The translations under genes and the position numbers were made by a program. The notes beneath the pieces were generated by a model, which was not told where the DNA came from, searched no databases, and saw only the letters and a list, made by a program, of their open reading frames with translations. 64,000 bases of DNA, taken from the NCBI RefSeq assembly GCF_012516375.2, contig NZ_CP051204.2, positions 5,146,001 to 5,210,000 of the forward strand, written 5' to 3'. Of the stretch, positions 43,091 to 52,383 are shown in pieces. The stretch is from Chitinophaga oryzae. GTDB taxonomy: Bacteria > Bacteroidota > Bacteroidia > Chitinophagales > Chitinophagaceae. Numbering within the stretch: position 1 is the first letter of the stretch; each line of letters opens with the position of its first letter.

Positions 43091-44461
43091 ATGAAAAAGC
43101 ATATATTTTATCTGCCCGTACTCATACTGCTGCTGAGCGCCTGCGGTAAAGACTTTTTAAACCTGACGCCGCCATCCGCCATCTCTCCCGGCACTTTTTT
43201 CAAAACACCGGAAGACGCTATCACGGCTGTCAACGGCTGTTATGAATCGCTGGCATTGAACAGTCAGTATGGCAATACCTTTCAGATACTGATGGAGGCA
43301 CGGGCCGACAACTTCACCGACCAGGACCCGTCCTCCAACGCCGGCCAGAACTACCAGATCAACCGGTATTCCGACAACCCCGGCAACACCAATTTCTATA
43401 ACACATGGGTAGGCGTTTACAATGGCATTTTCCGTTGCAATACCCTGCTGGGCGCTATCGATGGCATCAAAATGGACGAGCAGCTGAAAAACCGCATCAA
43501 AGCGGAAGCCCGGTTTATCCGCGCGCTGGACTATTTCAACCTGGTGCGGCTTTGGGGAGCGGTGCCGGTGCTGACAACCGTTGTAGATCCCATCAATGCC
43601 GTGAATCAGAAACGGGACGATGTGGCTACTGCTTATAAGTTGATAGAAGAAGATTTGACCTTCGCAGCCGCGAATCTGCCCAACGCCTATCCGGCCAATG
43701 AACTGGGCCGCATCACCGCCGGCGCCGCCAAAGGCCTGCTGGGGAAAGTATATCTCTATGAGAAAAAATACGCCAACGCACAAACGGTGTTACAGGAAGT
43801 GATCGATTCCAAAGTGTTCTCGCTATTGCCCAATGTGGCGGACGTGTTCAACACCGGCAATAAATACAATGCTGAAATCGTATTCGCCGTTCGTTATGCC
43901 AAAGGTGTGGCCAACCAGGACCATGGCTTCTGGTATGCAAACTCTCAGGTGATCACCGTCGATACCACGCTGACTAAAGCCTACGACGCCAACGATCTCC
44001 GCAAGCCGCTCGTGGATCCCGTAAAGCCCACCGGCAACGCCAACATCATGCCCCGCAAGTTCCTCGATCAGCCGGTCAACGGTAACGCCGGCAACGATTT
44101 TCCTGTGCTGCGCTTCGCCGATATCCTGCTGATGCAGGCAGAAGTGCTCAATGAGCTGGGATATGCCGCCGGCGGCAACGCCTTTACTTATCTTAATAAT
44201 GTCCGTACCCGTGCCGGCCTTGCAGCCCTTGCAGCAGCCGACCTTCCCGACCAGGCCAGCTTCCGCGCGGAAATCTACCGGCAACGCAGGCTGGAGCTGC
44301 CTTTCGAATGCGACCGCTGGTTTGACCTGGTACGCACCAACAGGGCTATTTCGGAAATACTCGCCAATAAAAAAGTGACGCTGCCGGCGTTTCGGCTGTT
44401 GTATCCGATACCGCAGCAGGAGATAGATATTATGGGTTTTGCGCAGAACCCGGGGTATTAA
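43091..44461 (+). CDS. SusD/RagB-family surface lipoprotein
   Basis: Lid and substrate-capture partner of the SusC just upstream. The 456 residues have a lipobox (LLLSAC, Cys18), the opening FLNLTPPSAISPGTFFKTPE, the family block RIKAEARFIRALDYFNLVRL, and the late RFADILLMQAEVLNELGYAA and ERCxW-like FECDRWFDLVRTNRAI, ending in PIPQQEIDIMGFAQNPGY. It is intact and of common length. A strong hairpin follows it by 8 bp. Confidence 0.92.
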   Translation: MKKHIFYLPVLILLLSACGKDFLNLTPPSAISPGTFFKTPEDAITAVNGCYESLALNSQYGNTFQILMEARADNFTDQDPSSNAGQNYQINRYSDNPGNTNFYNTWVGVYNGIFRCNTLLGAIDGIKMDEQLKNRIKAEARFIRALDYFNLVRLWGAVPVLTTVVDPINAVNQKRDDVATAYKLIEEDLTFAAANLPNAYPANELGRITAGAAKGLLGKVYLYEKKYANAQTVLQEVIDSKVFSLLPNVADVFNTGNKYNAEIVFAVRYAKGVANQDHGFWYANSQVITVDTTLTKAYDANDLRKPLVDPVKPTGNANIMPRKFLDQPVNGNAGNDFPVLRFADILLMQAEVLNELGYAAGGNAFTYLNNVRTRAGLAALAAADLPDQASFRAEIYRQRRLELPFECDRWFDLVRTNRAISEILANKKVTLPAFRLLYPIPQQEIDIMGFAQNPGY

Positions 44462-44468
44462 AATAGAA

Positions 44469-44504
44469 AAGGCCTTAGCGATGGCTACTGATCGCTAAGG
44501 CCTT
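44469..44504 (+). terminator. Perfect hairpin after susD
   Basis: A 14-bp perfect stem (AAGGCCTTAGCGAT / ATCGCTAAGGCCTT) with an 8-nt loop lies 8 bp after the stop. The following T content is weak. It shares the core AAGGC(C/T)TTAGCG with the hairpin at 45559-45597. Confidence 0.75.
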
Positions 44505-44683
44505 AATATAATCCTTGAAAATAAAACCATAAGGGGTATAAATTTTGCTGTTTTGACCACACTATTCTGGTCGGACTCTCCCTGTTAAGCTCATCTTACA
44601 ATTCCGATAACCCTCTCCTTCCTAGAAACTTTATCTAAGCCAGCTGAAGGCCTCCACCCCACAAAATCACTGCTGCATTTACG

Positions 44684-44757
44684 TCACCTGGAACTTTTCC
44701 CACTCATCGTTAGCCCAAATGGATAATAATATGCTCCCTCATCAACGGATATCATAC
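44684..44757 (-). pseudogene. Fragment of an Rhs-repeat core domain
   Basis: A minus-strand frame, closed by a stop at 44684-44686, reads GMISVDEGAYYYPFGLTMSG. YYPFGLTMxG is the conserved end of the RHS repeat-associated core that precedes the variable toxin domain in Bacteroidota Rhs proteins. Only this scrap is left; no repeat region or toxin domain is recognisable. It lies directly after the hypothetical gene at 44760-45278 on the same strand. The rest of the gap (44505-44683) shows nothing clear. Confidence 0.6.
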
Positions 44758-44759
44758 CG

Positions 44760-45278
44760 TTACTGCTTCGTATCTCTATCCCAATTAAACAGCTCGTTAA
44801 ATGAAATCGTATCTATTGCTATAGCACCCGGATTTATAATCACCCTCGTACCGTAAATATATTTAGAAACCAGCGGTGACAATTGTTCTCTTTCCTCTTC
44901 CCTTATTCTCTTCTTATCCCATTTCTCAATTAAATCACATATATACTTAGTAAAAGGCTGGTATGTTTTAGTATCTAGTTTACCGCTCTGAAAAGAATAA
45001 TTAACAAATCCTCTTTTATACCATATCCTACCAAGCATTATCCCGCTGTCTATAAACTGTGATTCTAATATCCAAATAGTGTCGTTCCCTTTATTAAGGA
45101 AATCTAAATTTCCATTTTCATACAATTCCAAACGTATTCTATGATTCAATTCAGAAAGCTGTTTCGGCTCCTGTTGGTTGCTAATTTTTATTTTTTTAGA
45201 AATCTTTTGAAAAGATTGAGAATAACATTTATTAGCCATTAGCATAAACAGCCATAAAGCAAGCTTTACATTTTGCAT
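44760..45278 (-). CDS. Secreted hypothetical protein next to an Rhs fragment
   Basis: I do not recognise it. The 172 residues start with a signal peptide (LALWLFMLMANKCYSQ, about 21). The mature part is charged, with LNHRIRLELYENGNLDFLNK and an acidic/basic helix CDLIEKWDKKRIREEEREQL near the C-terminus. The DNA is clearly more AT-rich than the flanking sus genes, which suggests transfer. As it sits just before an Rhs-core fragment, it may be an orphan immunity-type gene of a lost Rhs cassette; this is inference from position only. Confidence 0.55.
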   Translation of the reverse strand: MQNVKLALWLFMLMANKCYSQSFQKISKKIKISNQQEPKQLSELNHRIRLELYENGNLDFLNKGNDTIWILESQFIDSGIMLGRIWYKRGFVNYSFQSGKLDTKTYQPFTKYICDLIEKWDKKRIREEEREQLSPLVSKYIYGTRVIINPGAIAIDTISFNELFNWDRDTKQ

Positions 45279-45283
45279 GACTA

Positions 45284-45454
45284 TTAATATTTATAGGAGT
45301 ATTGCCGATATATCATCATCATTAGGAATAGGCTGAAGATAAGAATTCCCATTATCATCGTTTGGCCGATAGCCGCCTTCCAAACGGACACGATGGCAGC
45401 AAACAACAAAAAAGCAAAAATCCTGGCAGTACGATGTTGATTTTTTTCTCTCAT
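45284..45454 (-). CDS. Small two-helix membrane protein
   Basis: I start at the ATG at 45454 (MREKNQHRTARIF, 56 residues); an in-frame ATG at 45496 would add 14 residues. Two membrane helices are visible (IFAFLLFAAIVSVWKAAIG and MIMGILIFSLFLMMMIY). It ends 5 bp before the secreted hypothetical gene on the same strand and is equally AT-rich. Function unknown; it may be a second piece of the same acquired cassette. Confidence 0.45.
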   Translation of the reverse strand: MREKNQHRTARIFAFLLFAAIVSVWKAAIGQTMIMGILIFSLFLMMMIYRQYSYKY

Positions 45455-45558
45455 AGGTTCTATACTTGGGTTACAATCCGGAAAGGGCTGCATCAATTCG
45501 TTCTAATAAGAAACAAATCTATTACTGAATATAACATATTCCGGTAAGCGGAAGTAAA

Positions 45559-45597
45559 AAACAAGGCTTTAGCGATAAAACCGCTAAAGCCTTGTTT
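45559..45597 (-). terminator. Perfect hairpin after the minus-strand susD
   Basis: A 16-bp perfect stem (AAACAAGGCTTTAGCG / CGCTAAAGCCTTGTTT) with a 7-nt loop lies 23 bp after the susD stop. On the minus strand it is followed by TTTTACTTCC, giving a fair terminator. Confidence 0.8.
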
Positions 45598-45619
45598 CTA
45601 AAAAATTCACATCCACTTA

Positions 45620-47113
45620 CTATTTATACCCCGGATTCTGCTCCAGGTTCGGATTGGCATCCAGCTGGGCCTGCGGGATGGGAAACAGCTTCCTGAATTC
45701 CGCATCTGCCGGGTGGAACTGCCATTCGCCGTTCCATTTGCCGAAGCGGATAAGGTCCTGCCGGCGGCAGCCTTCCCAGATAAACTCCCGGCCTCTCTCA
45801 GCCAGCAGGTTATCCAGTGTGAGCGTCACCAGCGGCTTGGCAGTAGCGAAGTTACGTGCCCGTACTTCGTTGACCAGCGCGAGGGCCTGACCTGCCTGAC
45901 CGGTGCGCAGCAGGCATTCCGCTTTGAGCATGAGCGCATCGGCGTAACGGAAAATCACCAGGTCGTTGTCCTGATCGGAGTAAGGCGTATTCTTCTGGAT
46001 CTGATACTTCACGATACGCACGCCTTCTGTCTGCGTGGCGTTAGCCAGCTCCTTGATTTCCGGTGTGAAGATCAGCGGAGCGCCCTGCTCCGTCTTCAGC
46101 GGCGTGCCGTCCTGCGCATACTGCTGCCCTACGAGGAACATGGTTTTACGTTTATCATCGTTGTCGTAGGACTCATAATGTGCTTTGAGCGTACACCAGC
46201 CGTTCCAGGGAGCGCTGGGCAGACCGTAGGTATAACGGTTGTTGTAATGCAGCGTCAGGTAGTGCAGCATCATGCCTTTGGCGTTGATGGCATCGTAAGG
46301 CACCACGAAGATGTTCTCTTTGGAAGTCTCGTTCTTCGTGGCGAAATTGGCGAAATAGTCCGCCTCCAGCTGATAACCTTGTTTGGTAACGGAATCGCAC
46401 ATACGGATACAATCGTTCCAGCGCGGCGTGCCCGTATATACCTGGGCGTTGGCATACAGCCTGGCCAGCAGCATGAAGCCCATGCCTTTGGTCACTTTGC
46501 CATAGTTCTTCGTGTTGAGTTCTGCGGGCAGCGCCTGGATATTGTCCAGGATCTCTTTTTCAATGAATGTAAAGGCCTGCGCCCTGGGTGTGTTTTTAGG
46601 CGGCTCCGACTGGCTGAAGGACGTCACAATGGGGATATTGCCGAAAGCGTCCATGGCAAGATAAAAGTGAAACGCGCGCAGCACCTTCATCTGTGCCTTG
46701 ATCTGGTCCTTGGTGGGCAGCTGAATGGCTGACTGATCCATCTTTTGCAGGATGGCGTTGATGGGGTTAACGCCATTCTGGTAAATGCTGTTCCACATAT
46801 CATTGATATACTGATGCGTCACGGGGAACTGGTGGCTGATCAGCACACGCCACAGGCCGCCCTCGTTCCAGTCGGCGCCGCGGGAGGGCACAGTAGTTTC
46901 GTCAGTGGTAACTTCATTCATTTTCCAATAGGCGTCCCGGTAGTTGCGCAGGTTGGCATAAGCGCCGTTGGCAAAGGCGTTCAGCTCATCTTCCGTTTTC
47001 AGGAAGTTATCGTCTGTACCACGGTCGTAAAAGGTTTCATCCAGCTTCGTACAGCTGAAAACGGAACAGGCTATGCCTGCCAGTAGCGTATATTTTAAGA
47101 TGGTAGTCTTCAT
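45620..47113 (-). CDS. SusD/RagB-family surface lipoprotein
   Basis: Lid partner of the SusC encoded just upstream on the same strand. I take the ATG at 47113 (497 residues); another ATG two codons earlier is possible. It has a lipobox (GIACSVFSC, Cys21), then TKLDETFYDRGTDDNFLKTE, the helix block QIKAQMKVLRAFHFYLAMDA, and the C-terminal FRYADALMLKAECLLRTGQA with WEGCRRQDLIRFGKWNG. The ending PIPQAQLDANPNLEQNPGYK is typical. It belongs to the minus-strand sigma/FecR/SusC/SusD cluster. Confidence 0.92.
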   Translation of the reverse strand: MKTTILKYTLLAGIACSVFSCTKLDETFYDRGTDDNFLKTEDELNAFANGAYANLRNYRDAYWKMNEVTTDETTVPSRGADWNEGGLWRVLISHQFPVTHQYINDMWNSIYQNGVNPINAILQKMDQSAIQLPTKDQIKAQMKVLRAFHFYLAMDAFGNIPIVTSFSQSEPPKNTPRAQAFTFIEKEILDNIQALPAELNTKNYGKVTKGMGFMLLARLYANAQVYTGTPRWNDCIRMCDSVTKQGYQLEADYFANFATKNETSKENIFVVPYDAINAKGMMLHYLTLHYNNRYTYGLPSAPWNGWCTLKAHYESYDNDDKRKTMFLVGQQYAQDGTPLKTEQGAPLIFTPEIKELANATQTEGVRIVKYQIQKNTPYSDQDNDLVIFRYADALMLKAECLLRTGQAGQALALVNEVRARNFATAKPLVTLTLDNLLAERGREFIWEGCRRQDLIRFGKWNGEWQFHPADAEFRKLFPIPQAQLDANPNLEQNPGYK

Positions 47114-47121
47114 GATCATGT

Positions 47122-50100
47122 TTATTTAAAGTTCACCGTAAAGCCCACAGCGAGGGAGCGTGTTTTCGGATATACGTTCCGGTTATCGATACCGGGCGCA
47201 AGTCCGTCGATGGGCATCTCAGGGTCCAGGCCGGAGTAAGCGGTCAGGATAAAGAGGTTCTGCCCGGACACATACACCCGCGGATTGGCAAACCATTTAC
47301 TATTGGCAGCAGGGATGTTATAGCCGAGGGTGAAGTTGTCCAGCCGGAGGAATGCGCCGTTTTCAATAAAGCGGTCAGACACGTACGTGCCACGGATATT
47401 GCTGTCGGCATATTTGGCGATAATATTCCTTCCCGGCAGGCGGCTGAAACGATCGCCGAGCACCAGTTCAGTAGCGTTGAAGATCTGGTAGCCGAACAGG
47501 CTGCGCAAAAGGAAATTGAGATCGAAATTCTTATAACGGAAGGTATTGGCGAGACCTGCCTGGTATTTAGGCAGACCATTACCGGCCACGCGGCTGTCGC
47601 TGCGGAAGTCGAAGGAACCGTTGCCGTCGAGGTCTTTGAACTGCTGGTTGCCGTTGGCATCCACGCCGTCGTATTGCGGGATGTAGAAGGTACCGATGGA
47701 ATAACCCGGCACCACCTTCACGATCTGTACGGCCGTAAGACCGCGGGCGCCCACGGTCCCGGCGTAGATGGCATCGCTTTTAAACTGGTCGTTGGCGATA
47801 GACAGTATCTCGTTGTAGTTGCGGGAGATGTTGAAAGACACATCCCAGCTGAAATCTTTCCGCTGGACCACGCCTGCACTGAGCGACAGCTCCACCCCTT
47901 TGTTGCTGATCTGTCCTACGTTGGCCAGGATGGTGGGGAACAGGTAGGGCGGAGAAGGCACGTTGTAGTTAAACAGCAGGTCTTTGGTGCGTTTATCATA
48001 GTACTCGAGGGTACCGGTCAGCCGCCCTTTGAACAGGCTGAAGTCGATGCCGGCATTGAACTGCGCGGTAGACTCCCAGCGTAGATTGGCATTTTCATTC
48101 TGCCCGATTTTGTAGGAGGTCACCCAGCGGCCGTTGTCCAGCACTTTACCACCAGGACTGTAAGTCAGCGGCGACTTATAGTTTTCGATTTCCTGGTTAC
48201 CGGTAACGCCGTAGCCTACACGCAGTTTCAGGTCTTCCAGCCAGGAGCTGCCGGCAAGGAAAGGCTCCTGCGTCAGGCGCCAGGCGAAGGAGGCCGACGG
48301 GAAGGTGCCCCATTTTTTATCGCGGCCGAAACGGGTGGACCCGTCACGGCGGATAGTACCGGTCAGCAGGTATTTATCGTGATAGCTGTAGAAAACGCGG
48401 CCGATGAAAGACACCAGCGCGTTCTCCCCTGCTCCGGAACCAACGGTGGGCAGATCTGCCTGACCGGCGCCCAGGTTGTCGTACCCGAAGATATCGGACA
48501 CAAACTGGGTATTACCGGCATTCATAGAGTTGGTGTAGAAATTCTGATAGGAATAACCGGCAGTAAGTTTCAGGTTGTGCTGCTGCCATTGTTTGCCATA
48601 GGTGAAATAGGTCTCCAGTGTCTTGTTGTCCCATGTTTTGGATTCGCGGGTGGCGGTGCCGTTGCTGCCTGCGCCTTCGATCACCGGCGACTTTTTGGAG
48701 TAATACATGCCCCTGTCGCTGGAAGCTCTTTCCAGTCCCAATAACAGATCGTAGGTCAGGTTTTTCGTGATGTCGTAGGTGATCTTGGCGGACCCTATAA
48801 ATTTATTGAAGGCGCGCTGATGTTTGATCTGGTTGGCCAGCGCTACCGGGTTATAGTTGTCATTGATATCCAGTTTTTCGAAGTAGGTGCCATCGGGTTT
48901 GTAGATGGGTGCGGTAGGGTTATAGGCGACGGACTGTTCCCATAGCCTGTTATCCCCCTGATCGTCGGGGTTCAGGCCCTGGTAGCGGTTCTTTTCCCCT
49001 ACATAGTTCATCGACAAGCCGATGCGGAGGCGGTTATCGAAGATGCCCTGGTCCAGCGTGATGCGGCCGATGATACGTTCCAGGCCGGAGTTGATCACTA
49101 CGCCTTCGTTGTTGAGATAATTAACAGAGGCGCTGTAGCGGGTATCTCCTTTGCCGCCGCCCATGGAGAGGTTGTGATTATGGCTTACGCCTGTGCGGGT
49201 GATGGCTTTCTGCCAGTTGGTGTTGCCCCCGAGATCGAAACCATTGGGGTCGATATTATTGTCTTTAAGGTATTTCCGGTATTGATCAGCGTTCAATACG
49301 TCGTAGGTATTGGCAATCTGATCGAAGCCCACGTAACCGCTGTAAGACACCTGCGGGGCGCCCTCTTTACCACGGCGGGTAGTGACGATAATAACGCCGT
49401 TGGCACCGCGGGAGCCGTAGATCGCCGCTGCGGAAGCGTCTTTCAGCACATCGATGGACACGATGTCATCGGGTGGCACTACGTTGATGTCTATCCCGGG
49501 GATACCGTCTACCACAAACAGGGGCTGGCTGCTGGCCGACAGGGAGGAGGCGCCTCTGAGCCGGATACTGATTTTTCCGTTGGGGTTGCCGCCGGGTTTA
49601 CTGATGACCAGGCCGGCCACTTTGCCCTGCAGTACCTGCACGGGGTTACTGATGATCCCTTTGTTGAAGTCTTTGGGAGCAACGCTTACCACGGAGCCGG
49701 TGAGGTCTTTTTTCTGGGTGGTACCGTACCCTACCACCACCACTTCGGAAAGGGCGCTGGAAGATTTTTTCAGCTGCACCTGCATATTGCCTTTCACCGG
49801 CATCTCCAGCTGGTCGTAGCCTACGTAGCGGAACAACAGGGTGCCGCCGGCGGGCGCATTCAGCTGGAAGTTTCCGTTTTCATCCGTCAGCGTGCCGATC
49901 GCCGTGCCTTTCACCTGTACCGTTACGCCCGGCAGGGGGCTGCCATCGTCAGCACCGGTCACCTTTCCTTTTACCTGGATGTTTTCCCAACCGGTATTTT
50001 CCGGGATGATGACCACCAGTTTGTTTTCCAGTTCTTTATAGGTAAATCCGCTGCCGGCCAGCAGTTTGTCCAGCAGCACGGGCAGCGGTTCTTCTTCCGC

Positions 50101-50361
50101 GTGGAGGCTTACTTTCCGGTGCAGGTCCACTTTACGGTCGCTGTACAGGAAACGTACGTCTGTCTGTCCGGAGATCCGGTCCAGTACTTTTTTGATCTCC
50201 GTGTCTTTGACCGACAGGGTGACCCGGCGCTGGGAATAACCGCTGGCAGCCACCTGCATACAGGAGAATAAAACAATAACAAATGACAGCTTCATAATGA
50301 CTAGAGGCTTTAGTACCGCCGTTCTTCGCCGGCGACAACGCGATTGGTTGACATTTTGCAT
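47122..50361 (-). CDS. SusC/RagA-type transporter with N-terminal STN signalling domain
   Basis: TonB-dependent importer that can also signal to FecR. I start at ATG 50361 (MQNVNQSRC, 1079 residues), which gives the long Bacteroidota-type signal (LKPLVIMKLSFVIVLFSCMQ) ending near ASGYSQ. The STN domain follows (VTLSVKDTEIKKVLDRISGQ; LLDKLLAGSGFTYKEL), then the carboxypeptidase-like domain (IQVKGKVTGADDGSPLPGVT), plug (VVVGYGTTQKKDLTGSVVSV; PLFVVDGIPG) and barrel. The STN domain matches the FecR gene 164 bp upstream. The stop is 8 bp before the susD start. Confidence 0.93.
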   Translation of the reverse strand: MQNVNQSRCRRRRTAVLKPLVIMKLSFVIVLFSCMQVAASGYSQRRVTLSVKDTEIKKVLDRISGQTDVRFLYSDRKVDLHRKVSLHAEEEPLPVLLDKLLAGSGFTYKELENKLVVIIPENTGWENIQVKGKVTGADDGSPLPGVTVQVKGTAIGTLTDENGNFQLNAPAGGTLLFRYVGYDQLEMPVKGNMQVQLKKSSSALSEVVVVGYGTTQKKDLTGSVVSVAPKDFNKGIISNPVQVLQGKVAGLVISKPGGNPNGKISIRLRGASSLSASSQPLFVVDGIPGIDINVVPPDDIVSIDVLKDASAAAIYGSRGANGVIIVTTRRGKEGAPQVSYSGYVGFDQIANTYDVLNADQYRKYLKDNNIDPNGFDLGGNTNWQKAITRTGVSHNHNLSMGGGKGDTRYSASVNYLNNEGVVINSGLERIIGRITLDQGIFDNRLRIGLSMNYVGEKNRYQGLNPDDQGDNRLWEQSVAYNPTAPIYKPDGTYFEKLDINDNYNPVALANQIKHQRAFNKFIGSAKITYDITKNLTYDLLLGLERASSDRGMYYSKKSPVIEGAGSNGTATRESKTWDNKTLETYFTYGKQWQQHNLKLTAGYSYQNFYTNSMNAGNTQFVSDIFGYDNLGAGQADLPTVGSGAGENALVSFIGRVFYSYHDKYLLTGTIRRDGSTRFGRDKKWGTFPSASFAWRLTQEPFLAGSSWLEDLKLRVGYGVTGNQEIENYKSPLTYSPGGKVLDNGRWVTSYKIGQNENANLRWESTAQFNAGIDFSLFKGRLTGTLEYYDKRTKDLLFNYNVPSPPYLFPTILANVGQISNKGVELSLSAGVVQRKDFSWDVSFNISRNYNEILSIANDQFKSDAIYAGTVGARGLTAVQIVKVVPGYSIGTFYIPQYDGVDANGNQQFKDLDGNGSFDFRSDSRVAGNGLPKYQAGLANTFRYKNFDLNFLLRSLFGYQIFNATELVLGDRFSRLPGRNIIAKYADSNIRGTYVSDRFIENGAFLRLDNFTLGYNIPAANSKWFANPRVYVSGQNLFILTAYSGLDPEMPIDGLAPGIDNRNVYPKTRSLAVGFTVNFK

Positions 50362-50445
50362 AAATTTGTGATGATGGGTGAGAAAATAACAATGCCTTGT
50401 CCGCCCGGCCAAAGGGGATATGCATTGTTTCTTTACCTGGAATAG

Positions 50446-50478
50446 CAGGAAATGTTCGTAGCATTTCCTGTTTTTTTT
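50446..50478 (+). terminator. Hairpin with T8, read on the plus strand, between fecR and susC
   Basis: A 9-bp perfect stem (CAGGAAATG / CATTTCCTG, 7-nt loop) is followed by T8 on the plus strand. Both neighbours are on the minus strand, so as a terminator it would act only on antisense transcripts. Read on the minus strand it is a plain hairpin in the leader of susC and may affect its mRNA. Confidence 0.4.
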
Positions 50479-50525
50479 CTGTGTTGTTCTACTGCTTTTT
50501 TAAGGATTCATAACGGTTTTGCTGC

Positions 50526-51581
50526 TTATTTTTTAGTTGACGTGCCAAATATGGTAATGTTGTTGCCCTGTACTTCATAACGGAAATCTTCTGTCAGCTG
50601 CAGGGCGTCCAGTGCCTGCGTGACGGTTTCGCCGGCAAAAGCGCCGCTGAAGATATAGTGCTTTGGTTTTTCATCCCGGAAAGTGATGTTTACGCCGTAC
50701 CAGCGTTGCAGCAGGCGGGCCAGTTCTTCAAAGTCCATCTCGTCAAACTGCAGCCGGTTGCTGACCCAGGCTGTTTCAGTCAGACTGCTGTCTGCCAAAG
50801 GTGTGGCGACCGGTAATGCCGCCGGGGCGCCGGCGCCTATGGTTTTCAGGTTTATCTTTTTCACCGGGGCGGCGACAGAAGCCGTACCGTCCATCGATAC
50901 TTTTTCGTAGGGCCGCAGGCGTATCCTGCTGTCAGGGGTTTTATCAGCATATACCTCCACGGCGCCTTCGAGCAGCGTTGTTTCACAGGAAGGTTGCCCA
51001 TGATAGGCCTTTACATTGAAAGCGGTGCCCAGCGCCCGGATGTTAACGCCGGAAGCGTGCACCACAAAAGGGCGGTCCGGGTCCGGCGCCACCTCGAAAT
51101 AGGCTTCCCCTTCCAGCCACAGCTCACGGCGCGAGCCGTTCAGTACGCAGCGCAACTGGCTGCCACCGTTGAGGTGTACCGTACTGGCATCCGCCAACCG
51201 GAAGGTCTTCCGTTCACCATCAGCTGTTCGCACCACCTGCTCATACGCGCTACCGTCGGGCCGGAATAAAAAAAACAGGCCCAGCAACGTGACGGCAGCC
51301 GCTCCCCAATACCACCGGAAGCGGTAGAGCATCCCTCTCTTTGTTATTTTTCCGGGAGATGGGCAGGCGGGCTCCGCCACAGCCATGATGTCCCGGAAAA
51401 GGTCTCCGGGTGGCTGCCCGGTCACGGGAACGGCATCCCAATACTGATGCAGCAAGGAAAAAGAAGCCCGCTGTTCAGGATATAGCTGCAACAAGGATTC
51501 CAGCTCAGCCATTCCATCTGCGTCGATGGTACCGGCCAGCCGGGCAGTGATCAGTTCGTTCAGGCGTTGTTCATCTGTCAT
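50526..51581 (-). CDS. FecR-type anti-sigma factor
   Basis: Inner-membrane regulator of the ECF factor encoded upstream. In the 351 residues an N-terminal cytosolic part (1-85; LNELITARLAGTIDADGMAE) is followed by a membrane helix at about 90-108 (YWGAAAVTLLGLFFLF). The periplasmic FecR domain comes next (RKTFRLADASTVHLNGGSQL; ELWLEGEAYFEVAPDPDRPF), then a C-terminal DUF4974/STN-like domain (NRLQFDEMDFEELARLLQRW). It is 163 bp from the sigma gene and upstream of the STN-bearing SusC, forming a complete transenvelope signalling set. Confidence 0.9.
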   Translation of the reverse strand: MTDEQRLNELITARLAGTIDADGMAELESLLQLYPEQRASFSLLHQYWDAVPVTGQPPGDLFRDIMAVAEPACPSPGKITKRGMLYRFRWYWGAAAVTLLGLFFLFRPDGSAYEQVVRTADGERKTFRLADASTVHLNGGSQLRCVLNGSRRELWLEGEAYFEVAPDPDRPFVVHASGVNIRALGTAFNVKAYHGQPSCETTLLEGAVEVYADKTPDSRIRLRPYEKVSMDGTASVAAPVKKINLKTIGAGAPAALPVATPLADSSLTETAWVSNRLQFDEMDFEELARLLQRWYGVNITFRDEKPKHYIFSGAFAGETVTQALDALQLTEDFRYEVQGNNITIFGTSTKK

Positions 51582-51743
51582 TATTTTTCCGGAAAGAAGT
51601 GCTCTCCGGATAACCAGACACTAAAAAAAACACGATTACGTACAAACGATAAAATTTTTTTTGAGAAAGAAGATGATAAGGCCGGATGCCTTATCAGAAG
51701 ACAACATAATTTACTAAATGAGATATGTTATCCGTCTGTTTCC

Positions 51744-52298
51744 CTATCGTACCGGGTGCTGTATGGCCTGCAGCGTCTCCCGGAGGCGGGCTACCGCCCG
51801 CACCAGCTGCGTCTCCACGGTACGCGGTGAAATGTCAAGGATGGCAGCTACCTCTTTATATTTAAATCCTTCTTCGCGCACCATGCGGAAAACAGTCCTG
51901 CATTGCGGCGACAGACGGTCTACTGCCTTATCCAGTTGCTGCTGCAGTTCCTTCCACTCCAGCGAGGGAAGCTGCACCGCTTCCGCCGGTTCCTCGATAC
52001 TGTCGAGCCCCAGCCATCGGTGCTGCTGATGGTCCCGTATATAATTATAGCTGCGGTGACGGACCGCCGTATATAAATAGGTCTTGAGCCGTATAACCCC
52101 CGCTGTTTGCCTCCGGTTTTTCCATAGCTGCACAAAAACATCCGACACGATCTCTTCCGCCGCTTCACGGGTGCCGGCCAGGTCGGCCGCAAAACGGACC
52201 AGCCGGAGATAGAAGCCGTCGAACAACGTACGGAACGCCGACTGATCATCCGCTTCGCAAACTGCCTGCCACAGGGTGTTTACTTCAGCCTCTCCCAT
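51744..52298 (-). CDS. ECF RNA polymerase sigma factor (FecI-like)
   Basis: It likely drives the susC/susD pair downstream. The 184 residues carry region 2 (FDGFYLRLVRFAADLAGTRE; IVSDVFVQLWKNRRQ; LKTYLYTAVRHRSYNYIRDH) and region 4 (LSPQCRTVFRMVREEGFKYK; EVAAILDISPRTVETQLVRA). All expected blocks are intact. Its upstream side faces the long palindrome at 52.4 kb, which separates it from the divergent secreted-protein gene. Confidence 0.92.
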   Translation of the reverse strand: MGEAEVNTLWQAVCEADDQSAFRTLFDGFYLRLVRFAADLAGTREAAEEIVSDVFVQLWKNRRQTAGVIRLKTYLYTAVRHRSYNYIRDHQQHRWLGLDSIEEPAEAVQLPSLEWKELQQQLDKAVDRLSPQCRTVFRMVREEGFKYKEVAAILDISPRTVETQLVRAVARLRETLQAIQHPVR

Positions 52299-52383
52299 AC
52301 CATGATTTTTAATAATGCGTGCACCGGGGTAAACTACTCAAATTTTCTCGCAAAGAAAGCAAAGATTTTAGCGGATAGTAAGA

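Noticed and set aside
44461..45600. Insertion sequence between the two sus clusters
   Set aside because: No transposase, no terminal inverted repeats or target duplications are visible; the hairpins at both sides are better read as terminators.
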